A DNA stretch of 64,000 nt from positions 744,001 to 808,000 of the forward strand of contig BRXU01000008.1 in assembly GCA_030267565.1 (NCBI GenBank). The letters run 5' to 3'. The notes below the pieces were generated by a model. That model ran no database searches. It was not told where the DNA came from and saw only the letters and a program-made list of their open reading frames with translations. Position 1 is the first letter of the stretch, and each line of letters starts with the position of its first letter. Made by a program: the position numbers and the translations under genes. The stretch is from Pleodorina starrii (Eukaryota > Chlorophyta > Chlorophyceae > Chlamydomonadales > Volvocaceae). Below, piece after piece: positions 20,502 to 31,369 of the stretch.

Positions 20502-22047
20502 GTGGGTGCGGCTGACAAGCCGTAGGCGGCTGCCCCTGCTGTTGAGACGAGTTGCTTCCATGTTGGCTGCTGCGGGGTGCTCGTTGCGGGTGGAGGGCCG
20601 AAACTTATCCCCGGGTCGCTGGGTCGCTGGGTCCGGCAGCCGCACGCCACCCGCGGGGGCTGACGTTAATGCGAAGGGCGGCCCCTCCCGACACCTCCAG
20701 CCCGGCGGTGGGTTCCGTCCGCAACCCGGGAAGGGGCGAGGCAGGAGCTGGGGGGCGCAGGCACGGCCGCTCGCGACCTCGGGAGGAAATAATTGGGAAG
20801 GCTTGAATCCCCTTGGGGAGGGGAAGGGGTCCCGGGGCGGCGCTAGCACGGGGGAGTGTTGCGGCCCGTGAGTTGGACGGGTGTGGACTGGGACTGGGGG
20901 CGCCAGGGGGATGCCCGGCTAGCCAGCCAGCGCTTCGCGGTTGGGTGTGCCGGTATCGGCAACGGAGGCGGAGGTGGGTGCCTGGCTGGCCCCGGGATAG
21001 CGTGGGGGCGCCCTGGTCGCGGCGGACGCGGGTGCGGCGTCCACCCGGCTGTGGGGACTTCGTACGTAATTGCGGACGATTGCTTACTTGGCGCGTGCGG
21101 AGGTGCCAGCCCCGTAGCACCAGAAGCATGTCTTGACTGCACTGAACAACGAACGCGATTGTCAAGGGGAGCAGTGGGATGGCACGATGCATGGAGGAGG
21201 AGGAGCGCATGGCCGGTCCCTGTTAGGTTGGGCATATGTGCACTGAGGCTGCAACCGGTCCGCCGTTCCCGGGTGTCAGGCCGGGTGAAGCACCCGGGGA
21301 TGTAAGGCTTGATAAGCTTGTAAAGGTAGGGGCCTCGAGGTGGGTGGGTGGATTTGTGCGATTGTGGAAGCTGCGGATGGCACTGGCGGTGCCGAAGATG
21401 CCCAGACCGGCGGGCGGACGGACGCACTGGAACAATGCCTTTTTCTGCCCGGCTACTCCGACTGTTTGTTTCCTTGGTGACAATGAACGAGACCGTGGCC
21501 GCGCAGGCAGCTCGAACGCTGTGTATGTCGTGGGTTCGTTTGAGGTGCGCAGCGTTTGTAGGCGGGGGCCGTCGTGCGCGTCGTGCATTGCGTTTTTTTT
21601 GGCGGAGCGGCAGGGCACGAAGACGCGGGGGGTGGCGGAGGGTAGCCGAACGAGGTTCTGCACACGTGCGGAGACTTGACGACCATCATTGTCCCTTTGC
21701 GCGCTACCCGGCTTGTGCACAAGGCTGCCCTCCCAGATTGCGCTGACTTCGCCGGATGCGGGTCACCAGGGGTCACTCACGGCTGGGCTGCAATCAACGG
21801 CACCGACGCTCGCCGATCCCCGCGCTGCGTTGCCATCCGGCCTTGACGTGTGACTTCCAATGGGGCAGTCCATTGTAATACGCTGCATGTTTTCATGCAA
21901 AGCTGAGTTCGACAACGCCCGGGGGGAGCTAGTACCTGCTAGTAGGTCCCGCACTATTTCACGACTCTGAGAAGCACCGATCCATAGCAGCACTCCGGGG
22001 TGTAATGAGGCTTGGCACCTCAAAAGAACCCTTCGTCTTGGCTTCCA
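20502..22047. other. Downstream region of the NACHT-WD40 gene, no gene seen
   Basis: This GC-rich stretch has open frames on both strands without family resemblance or codon coherence. It probably includes the 3' UTR of the upstream gene. Confidence 0.4.
21301..21323 (+). terminator. Candidate TGTAA poly(A) signals
   Basis: TGTAA occurs at 21301-21305 and 21319-21323. TGTAA is the usual poly(A) signal of volvocalean algae. It lies about 800 bp beyond the proposed NACHT-WD40 stop, a long but possible 3' UTR. No transcript evidence is available. Confidence 0.3.
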
Positions 22048-23641
22048 GATGATGATGATGATGATGATGTTACAAGCTTCAACGAGCTCGTACGGCTCAA
22101 ACGAACCCGGAGGCTCATGAACCGCTTCAGCCAAGCAGAAAAGCAAACGGAAACAAGAGAAACAGTAACCAAAGAAACGATGTAACGTCAGGATACAGGA
22201 GAAGCACAGACGAATGGCATAACTTGAAAGATAGATGCCAAGCACAACTTTACGAAGAGATGCATTCTCGCCGTAAGCGGAACATTTCAAAAATAGCACT
22301 CGCAAGACCACGCTGGTCGTCAACTTGCATGACATCGTTAACACACGCACTAACGGGCACACCCAAATCCCAAAGCCTCTGCCGCGCAGACGCAAGCGCG
22401 GAGCACTCCAGCAGAAAATGCTTCTCATCCTCCACAGCACCATTAGAGCGACACGTCTTACACACACGAAGCTCCCTAGACCTGCTGCTCTCGCTATTAA
22501 TCGCTAAGTCAGACACACACAAACGAAAACGAAGTAAGGAACGGTGGTGCGCCGGCGGGATGTACCCCTCGAACTGCTTCGGTAACCCCATCCAGTGCTT
22601 GTAACGGCACATCTTAACACCAGGCTTCCTGCCGTCCGAAACGAAAGCGCCCGGGTCCACCGCCAACCTATCACTGCCCCAATCGTCGTTGACGCGACCC
22701 CTGAGGGTGTCCATCAGCGCCTCAACGTCAAGCCTGCACGCCGAAAAACGCCTAACCCTAGTGTCCATGTTACCCGCCGCCGCTTCTTCGCCCCAGTCGT
22801 GCCCTAAGAGGTTCAGAACCCGAATGACCTTGGAGCCCCAACCGTCTGCCTGCAGATCCGATTCCAAAGCCAAACGGATCTCATGACGAAAGGCGCTGTG
22901 ATACACGTTGCTAGTGTCCTCCACCAAACTGTTCCAAAAACGAAAAACGGATTCAGCCCAATGCAACTGTAGAGGCACCTGCCCGAGCTCTCTAAACAAC
23001 AACTGCAGGGGTGGAACGGCAGCTCCGACCAGCTGTTTCATAAACGAGATTTGTAGCTTGACCATACGGTCCCGGATAGCGGCCTCAAAATAACAAGAAC
23101 GCGGAGCTTCGTTAGCCGGAAAACCCCTCTCTATCATGGCTAAAACCAGGTCAGCGCCCCATAGCTGCGAACCGTACGAAAGAACAGAGCGAACTTGAGC
23201 GTTGAAACATTTCATACCAACTGAGGGGAGCAACAGCCCCTGCCGACGCAGCTTGCTAAGCAGAGAGAACATGGCCCGCCGGCCCGCAGCATGAAGCTCG
23301 TCCGTGCAGGACGAGAAAGCGCTGTTAGGACCAAAATGCAGCCCGAGATAGCGTGCGCGCGTCTTCCAAGTGATAGGTCGGACCACCGGCAACCCGTCCT
23401 CCGTCACGCGCATAGTAGCCAAGTCGCTGATCGCATAAAAGTGGCTCCTGACCTGGGCATTGGGGTGGAAAAACAGCAGCTCGCACTTCTTCGCATTAAC
23501 GGTAAGACCGAACGCTTCCGACCACTCCCGCAGCGCTGCAAGCAGGCTCATCAAACGACGCTTTGTCGCAGCTTCCAGATGGGAACACGTGGCGGCCTTC
23601 AGTTGGTACTGCAGCTGCACAAGTCTTACCAAACATCTCAT
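22048..23641 (-). mobile_element. L1-like LINE, 5'-truncated copy
   Basis: Read on the minus strand, the copy starts just after the reverse-transcriptase catalytic motif, runs through the thumb region and C-terminal finger, then a 3' UTR. It ends in a (CAT)n tail, seen as ATG repeats at about 22049-22070 on the plus strand. An in-frame stop immediately precedes the first Met at 23641, so the truncation point is close to 23645. No convincing target duplication was found by eye. Confidence 0.85.
22250..23641 (-). pseudogene. C-terminal part of LINE reverse transcriptase protein
   Basis: The frame encodes 463 residues. The start resembles the part of LINE RTs after the YADD box (a LREWSEAFGLTVNAKKCELL segment), followed by TRARYLGLHFGP and NAQVRSVLSYGSQLWGADL, typical of the RT thumb. 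Near the C-terminus CKTC-x10-H-x4-C (DEKHFLLEC) is the CCHC finger common at the end of L1-type ORF2 proteins. The endonuclease, finger and palm domains are absent, so the copy cannot transpose by itself. The frame is otherwise intact, which points to a fairly recent insertion. Confidence 0.85.
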
Positions 23642-24529
23642 ATTGGCCTAGCGCCTAGCCCACAAGCCCTTGCAGCATCGCAATAGTTTTTAACTAAATG
23701 TGCTTTGGCCGCTAGTTCTACAGACTGCTAGAGAACCGAGTCAGTGCGACGGTCTATCTAACCCGTGTATCGCCTGTACTTCACCTGCTATACAAGACTG
23801 TGAATTTCAAAGAAGCGGTTTCATGTATAATCTACATGATGACTACGGCCTGTCCAGATGCCCGTGTCTGTAAGCTGGACGTCTGTAAGTTTCGACCGAG
23901 GGCTTGAAGAATCTATCTACACACTCTTGAGCCACACTGCAAAAAATGGGTTGCGGGAGCAGCGTAGCAAGGTCGTCAGGTAGGACCATCTATTGAAAAA
24001 GTCGTCGCGCGCCTGCCGTGACATGCACCCCGGCACGTGCCATATACAGTAAGCGATGGAAGAAGTCGGGGCTCCAATCTTGCTCAGAGTGCTGGGTGAA
24101 TCCGCAGATGTCGTAACGACAGGCGTTCACCGTCATAACGGTGGTCGAAGTTGTCCTGTACGTCATCAAGCAGCCAGTCTACCCGGCTGCCTGTGGTCAC
24201 AGCGTTCAGCCATGCTCAGCGAGCAGCGGTGGCCGTCCTAAATCTTAAAACTTACACAGTGGTGCTTTGCGCTGCAGTCCCAGCACATTCCCAGGCACAC
24301 AGTCCGACTGCCCTTGAACCGTACGACATTCACCCACCTAAATCGACCGGAACCAGATTGATGACGCTAACCGCGGGCCTTCTCCCTCTCTATCTCTCCC
24401 TCTCTCTCGGGCGCTTTGTGCCCGCAGGAAGCTTTTAGTGCTCTTCTCCCCACCCCCTCCCATCGGCCGCCATACCTCGCCTTTTGACTGTACGACTCGA
24501 CTCCCTCCCTTCCCCTTCCCCGCGACCAG
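23642..24529 (+). other. Region upstream of the armadillo gene, first exon not resolved
   Basis: No coding segment can be assigned with confidence. Short Met-initiated frames begin at 24056 and 24361. Pyrimidine-rich tracts followed by CAG at 24425-24427 and 24527-24529 look like 3' splice sites, so a 5' UTR or a small first exon of the armadillo gene is probably here. Confidence 0.35.
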
Positions 24530-27500
24530 AGGCGAAGAGGACCGTCTCTGGGCCGGCCTCAACGCGGCCCCCCGAAACCACCGCCCCACCACCGGCTCCG
24601 GCAGCCGCCGCTCCTCAAACCCCCACCAAGCCGACCCGACCTCCTAGCGCCACCTCCACCTCCGACCCCCCAGCACCGCCGTCGCCGGCACGCTCGCCCT
24701 CTCGCCCGCCGCAATCCGGCGCCGCCTCTCGGTCGAGCTCCGCCGGCAAAGCTCCCACGGCCGCCGCGTCGCCTCCTGCAGCCCGGAGCCCGCCCGATGA
24801 CACGCCCCTAGATACCACCGAGCCGCAACAGCAGCAGCGGGATGCACCGGCACCGGCACCGGCTCGGGCCCAGAGCCAGTCCCAGCCCCAACCGCAGGAT
24901 TGCGCTCGCGACCTGACCAGCATTCTGGCGGAGCGCCTGGCGGAGCAGCAACGCCAGGAGCGGCAGGAGCGGGAGCGCCAGGAGCTGGAGCGGCAGGAGC
25001 GGGAGCAGCGGGAGGCGCTGCAGCGGCAGCGGTCATCAGAGCTGGCGGTGGCGCCGCGGCAGCCTTCGAGGCAGCAGGTGCAGCAGTCGCTGAAGCGGCG
25101 CACGGCGTCGGGCATGAGTGGCGGCGGCGGCGGCGGCAGCGGGGCCGGGGCTGGCGGGGGTGTGGGTGAGGAGCTGGCTGCTCTGTTGGCGATGGGCTCG
25201 AGTGCGGAGCGCTTCCAGGATCTGATGCGGGACCTCATGGCCTCACACACGCAGGTAGGGGGGGGGCCCTCTTGCAGCGGCGGACGGACGGAGACGAAAC
25301 AACCCGGGTAGGACCGGGCCTTGTGATGTTGCGCCACCTTGCGCCGCGCACCCCCCCATACTGCCTGCAAATCAGCCACTGCCTGCCTGCCTGCCTGCTG
25401 TTACCGGTCTGCTACTGCCTGGATCAACACCTGGTATTCGTTTTGGTCCACCACCGCCTTGGTTGGCTCCACTCGTCCACTGTGCCACGAATGCCCCTCA
25501 CCTCACCTCACCGCACCTCGCCTCCCTGTTGCTGCAACCAGTAGCATTCGGCATTGCACGCTTACCACCCACCCACCCCTCCGCACACACCCCATACCCC
25601 CGCACACACACACCCCCCGCCCTCAGGTGCTGCTGCCGGGTGACGTCAACCCGGAGGATGCGACGACGCTGCAGGCAATGTCAGGATGCACCGCCGACCA
25701 GGCCGTACGACTGCTCGACTGCCTGGCTGTCGTACATGCGGTCGCGGAAGCGCTGGCCCCTCCGCCGGAATTGGGTTCAGCAGCAGCAGCAGTAGAACCG
25801 GCGGCGGCGGCGGCGGCGGATTCCGCAGCGACGGAGCAGGGACCCGCTGACGGGGCAGCGGCGGCGGCGGAGGGGGCGGCGGAGGGGGCGGCGGCGCCTG
25901 GGCGCGCCTCCGACGCCCCTGGCGGCGCCGCCAGCCCACGCGGCCCCGGCCTCAGCCCCAGTCCTCAGCAACTGACCCGGCAGTTGGGGGCACTGGCGGG
26001 GCTGGTCAACGACTTCCCGGGGCTGAGGACAGCGGCCATGGCGCGAGGTGCGTGTCGGAGTGTACCGTAGGGTTTTAGGGTTTTCCATGCCCCCTGTGTG
26101 GGGGTATCGCACGTGCGCAGTGCGCTCACAGCTTCTCACTCACACCTTCACACACGACATTCTGCTCATTGGCACCCACACACACATATACCGGGATAGG
26201 CGCTTGATAGGCCCTTGGTCGCAGCCCGGGATTCACCCCGCCCCGCCCCGCCCCGCCCCGGTTGTCCCGCCCCGGTTGTCCCGCCCCGGTTGTCCCGACC
26301 CGGTTGTCCCGCCACCCGGGCCGCGCCTCCGCGGCTCCCGCCGCCAGCCGCATCCAACGCTGCTATCCTACCTGCCAACCGCCCTGCGAATCACAACCGC
26401 CACAACCACCACCACTACCGAATCGCCGCAACCGAACGTTACACCGCTTCCGGCCATGCCCCCTCCACCCGTCTTCCCTCCCCCGACCCCCAACCTTCCT
26501 CCTTACCCTCCCAACTGCTCCCCCACCCCACCCATTCCCTCCCCCTCCCCGTCCCCCTCCCAAACACACACACACAAATACACACACACACGCAGATGCC
26601 GCCAGCTCGCTCCTGCGTGTCCTGCTGCGCCACCCGGAGCGAGCCGCTGCCGCCAACGCAGCCCTGGCCCTAGCCGCCCTAGCCGCCGGGCCGCCGCCGC
26701 ATAAGGCCTCTCTAATCGCCGCCGGCGTCGTCGACGGACTCCTGCAGGCCGCGCGCGGCCGTACGGCGGCAGCGGAAGCCAACGGCGGCGACGCGCCCGT
26801 CGTTGCCGCCAACGCCTGCAGCGCGCTCGGCAACCTGGCGACGGGCCACGCCGCCGGTGCCGCCGCCGTCGCCGCCGGCGGCACCGCCGCCGCCGCCGCC
26901 GGCGGCGGCGGCGGCGCTGGCGGCGTCGACACGTTGCTGAGCCTGCTCGCCGTCGACAACGCGCCCAACGTCCGTACGAACGCCGCCGGCGTGCTCGTAC
27001 AGCTGACGGGCGCTCACGAGTCGCACCGTGCGGCGGTGGCGGCGGCGGGCGGCGTGGCGGCGCTGGCTGCGGGCATGCTTCGTGGGCCCGATGCGCCCGC
27101 CTGTAACGCCGTCACTGCGTTGTACAACCTGGCTGCGCTGAGTCCGCCCAGTCTGAGGCCCGCGATGGCGCAGGCGACGGGACAGTTCGCGGTGAGGGGA
27201 GGGGAGGGGGGCGGCGGTGTTTGGTGTTAGTGAGTGTGTGAGTGTTGGGGAGGGAGAGCAGACCACCTAAATATGTAAGCTGACTGGCTGAAGGGTGGGG
27301 CCGGGGGGTCAAGGGGATGGGTGAGAGGAGGCACGTTCAGGATCCGACACCGTGCCATCCGGCTGGCTGTTTGCCCCGCCCCCCTCTCCCCCCCTCCCCC
27401 CCCCACCAACCCACCCGCCCATACACACAAGCACAAGCACGTGCGTGTCACAACGTCCACATGTCCCACGGGTCTGTCCCCCCACGCCCCTCTTCGTTGT

Positions 27501-30500
27501 ATGAAGGAGCATATCACTCCCTATCCCCCCACGCCCGCACTCCCCTCCCGCCCCCCCCCTCCCCAGATCGTGCCGCAGCTGCTGCTGTGTATGTCCGGCC
27601 GCAACGCCGCCGGAGCCGCCGACGAGTCCGTGGCCGCCTCCGCCAGCGCCCGCGTCAACGCATCTGCCGTACTCCTGGAGCTCTGCAAAGACCCCCGCGC
27701 GGCGCCGGCGCTGGCGGAGCCGACACTGACGGCGCCGGCGGCGCTGGCGGCGCTCGCCGCCGGCAGGCTACCGCCGCCGCCGCCGCCTTCGGCCGCCGCC
27801 ACCGACATCCTGGCGGGCGGTGTGGATATCCTCTACCCGGTTCCTCCGGTGGTTCGCGGCAACTGCCTGCTGTGTCTGATGGCCCTTGCGCGGATGGGTG
27901 CGGCCATGCAGCTGGAGTTGGGGCGGTGTGGGGCTCTGGGTACCCTGCTGGAGCTGCTGACACCTGGACAGGACCCGGCCATGCAGGTGAGGCGAGGCGA
28001 GGGGCCACTGGAGGTGGCGCCACGCTTCCCTGCCCGGCCCGGCCCGGCCCGACCCGGCCCTGGACCCGACCCGATGTGCGTGCGGGTCAGCCCGGGTGGT
28101 ACTGCTGAGGTGCCGGGGGGCCTCTGCGGGGAGGGGTCCGGAGGTGCGAGGAGTTCGAGGGTGTGTGTGTGGGGGGGAAGTGGGGGGGGGAGGTCGTGGC
28201 ACGTAGCGGCCACCGGCGCTCCACCTCTCCCGCCCGCTCGCCAGGGAGGGTCGCCTTTCTGACCTGGCTGCGGTCCGTCCGCCTTGATGTCGATCGCCTC
28301 ACGATGACTCCCCACTGCAGCCGCCACGAGTGCCCACTGCAAGCGGCGCAGGCGGCGCAGGGGGGCGGCGCAGGCGAGCGGTTGTCCGTGGATAACCCTC
28401 TTTACCCACACACCGGAACGCGCCCTCCCTCCTGGCCCCTCTCTCGCCTCCCTCCACTCTCCGCCTGCTTCACCCCCCTCCACCCCCCCCCCCTACAGGT
28501 CAACTCTGCCAACGCCATTTGCTCCCTGGCTGCCGCCAATGCCGACATCCACTCGGCACTGGTGGCGGCCCACTGCGTACCCCTGCTGGCGGGACTGCTC
28601 AGCAAGGGAGGTGGGTGGATGGGGGGGGTGGGGGGGTGGCTTGGAGGGCGGGGCTCCCTTTCTCCCTCTCGCACTCACCCACTCATGCTGACCTGCTAAC
28701 CCCCCACTGCGGCCCCATCCGCCCACTCAGGCGACGCGGCCCGGGCCAATGTGGCGGCGGTGATTGTGACCATGATGCGAGATGAGGACGCGCGGCAGCA
28801 GATGCAGGTGGGGGGGAGGCGGGGGGAGGGGAGGGAGGCGGGGGGAGGCGGGGAGGCGGGGGGAGGGGAGGGCAGGGGAGAGGGGGGATGCCGTGATGGA
28901 GGAAACAGGGTGGGTGCGATTCAGTGTGACGGGAGCCCACCCAGTCGAGGAGTTGATTGGGCGACATGTGTTGGCCTTCGGGGCAACGGGGCTTCGCGAC
29001 ATCCAGTGTCCGTTCCGAAACCCCCCCAGTGCCACCAGTGGCCTACCGGTAGATGCATCCCCATCCCCAGGCCCATCCCCGTTCCCAGGCCCAGCCCGAT
29101 GGATCCATTCAAAGTTTCTGCTCTGCGCTTCCCCTCTCCCTCCCTCCCTCCCTCCCTCCCTCCCAGGAGTGCGGCGCTATCGCCTCACTTGTACGGCTAG
29201 CGGCGGCACTGCTGGACGAGCGACTGGCCTCGGGTGAGGCCGGCAGCGCTTGTATCAACGCTGGGACGTCGGAGAGCGGGGAGGGAGAGAAGGGAAGGAG
29301 GGAGGGAGGGGGGCAGGAGAATTCGACCGATCGATCGATTGCCGGCAGCAGGACCTTGCATGAGGAGATGCGGCCGCCCCCAGGCCCCTCTCCCCCGCCC
29401 TACGTTGCTGCTCGCTAGCCAAAGCCCCTCGTCTCTTCCGCATCTGGCCCATCTCGTCCCTTCAGCGTCTGAGCCCGTCTGAGCCGCCCCTCCGGCATCT
29501 CGCAGGGATCAGCGGCGGCGGCAGCGGCGGCGGTGCTGGGGGTGCTGGCGGGGCCTCCTCCGCTGACCCGGGCGGTGTGTTGTGCAACACGGTGGGGGCG
29601 CTGGCGGAGGCGGCCAAGCACCCCGACCTGAGGAGGGCGCTCATGCAGGTACGGCAGTACGACAGCAACCCGTTTCGGGGTGGTGGTGGAGGAGGGTGGG
29701 GGTTTGGGCACAGGGGCGAGGGGGAGACACGCGGGCGTGTGTGCGCACGCGCATGTGTGGGCGTGCCAGAGGTTATGAGTGCGACCATGTGCGTCTGTAT
29801 AACAGATCACCTAGCTTGTGGGAGAAAAAGAAGGAGGAGGAAGGGGAGGGTGGTGGTGCAAGGGAGCACGGGGAACGGAACTGAGGAGTGGGATTATGGT
29901 TTGCGAGGGTTCGTGCAATTGGGATAGGGCGGGTGGGGAGGGGTGTTTGCGTTTGCATTTGCGTCTGTTTGTGTGGAAGGGGGGGCGAGGGGGCGCAGGT
30001 GCGGCTATCAGCCCGCTGAGTGCGGGACCCCAGCGTGAACGGGCTCACGAGGTGGGCCCCCCCCAAACCGGTGGGGTTGAATGACAGCCAATGACGGCAT
30101 CCCCACACACCAACACACTGCCCACGTAGCCTGGCTTCGGGCCTGAACTGGGTGCTCGCACGTTGCTCGTCGGCACCTGCCCAGACGCGCATTTCGGCAG
30201 CTCTACCGCAATGCAATGCGGTGCAGTGCGGTACAGTGCAATGCACGGGCGACTGCTGCACCTGCCCCTCGCTGCCCCTCGCTGCCCCATCTGCTCGCGC
30301 AGGTGGAGTTCGGTGAGAGCCTGGTCACATTGCTGAGGTGCCTCAAGGAAGCGCCGGAGCCGGCTCAGGTGGGTGTGTGTGCGCATGTGTTGGGTTGGGT
30401 TGGTGCTCGGGGTTGGGATCTTGGGAAGAGATGCCTGCGTGGCGTGTGGCGCCCGCCGCAGCTTGGGTTGTCACAACAAGGAGGGGAGGCCGGGGTCGGG

Positions 30501-30941
30501 GGCGCACCGGTGAGCAATGCGCAAAACACATCTGTCACGCTCCTCTTTCTCATCTCCTCCTTCTTGACAGCAGGGGGGAGGGAGGGGCGTTTCTGCAGCG
30601 CGTGTGCCTATACGTACGAATGTGTACGAATATAGGTTTTAGGGTCATCGTCGTCATCGTCGTCGCGCCTATCATCTCCGTCGATCGCGTATCCCTGCTC
30701 CCTTCCCTCATCCCGAACCCCATCCACAAATCCATCCAACATTATTTGGCACCCACTCTCACCCACACGCACACACATACACACATCAAACCCAACCCAA
30801 CCCGACAGGTGAACGCCGCCGCGGCGCTGTGTCACCTTTGTCGGGAGCAGTCGGCTGCCGTACAGTTGGGCCGCCTCCGGGGAGTGGAACTGATCAAGGT
30901 GGGGCCGGGGGGGGGCGGGGGCCGCTGTGCTCGTGTGTGTA

Positions 30942-31027
<86 letters not shown>

Positions 31028-31333
31028 GTTACAGTATCTGACCGGGCCCTGACGCTGGCCAGGGGCTGCTAACCCAGCCCCGACGGAAAGACCGCCTAAG
31101 CACTCTCCCCCTTGCGGTGGGAGAAGGGCGTGAGGGGCCGCTACCCCCTCCTGCTCGACGCAGAGCTGGCTGCGTCGTATACCCCATATACGGGTGTACG
31201 GCGCAGCGGCTCCCCAAAAGCTTGAGCTCACAGCCTGCCTTATACGGCAGCTGGGCCCTTCGTCCGCACAAACAGCAGTCGCGCCGGCGCACTACGCGGC
31301 GCCCGCGCTGTCCTGCCCGCCCTGAAGTCCTTG

Positions 31334-31369
<36 letters not shown>

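Noticed and set aside
20506..21720. Several 100-150 codon frames after the NACHT-WD40 stop
   Set aside because: No recognisable motif, frames open on both strands due to high GC; probably 3' UTR or intergenic.
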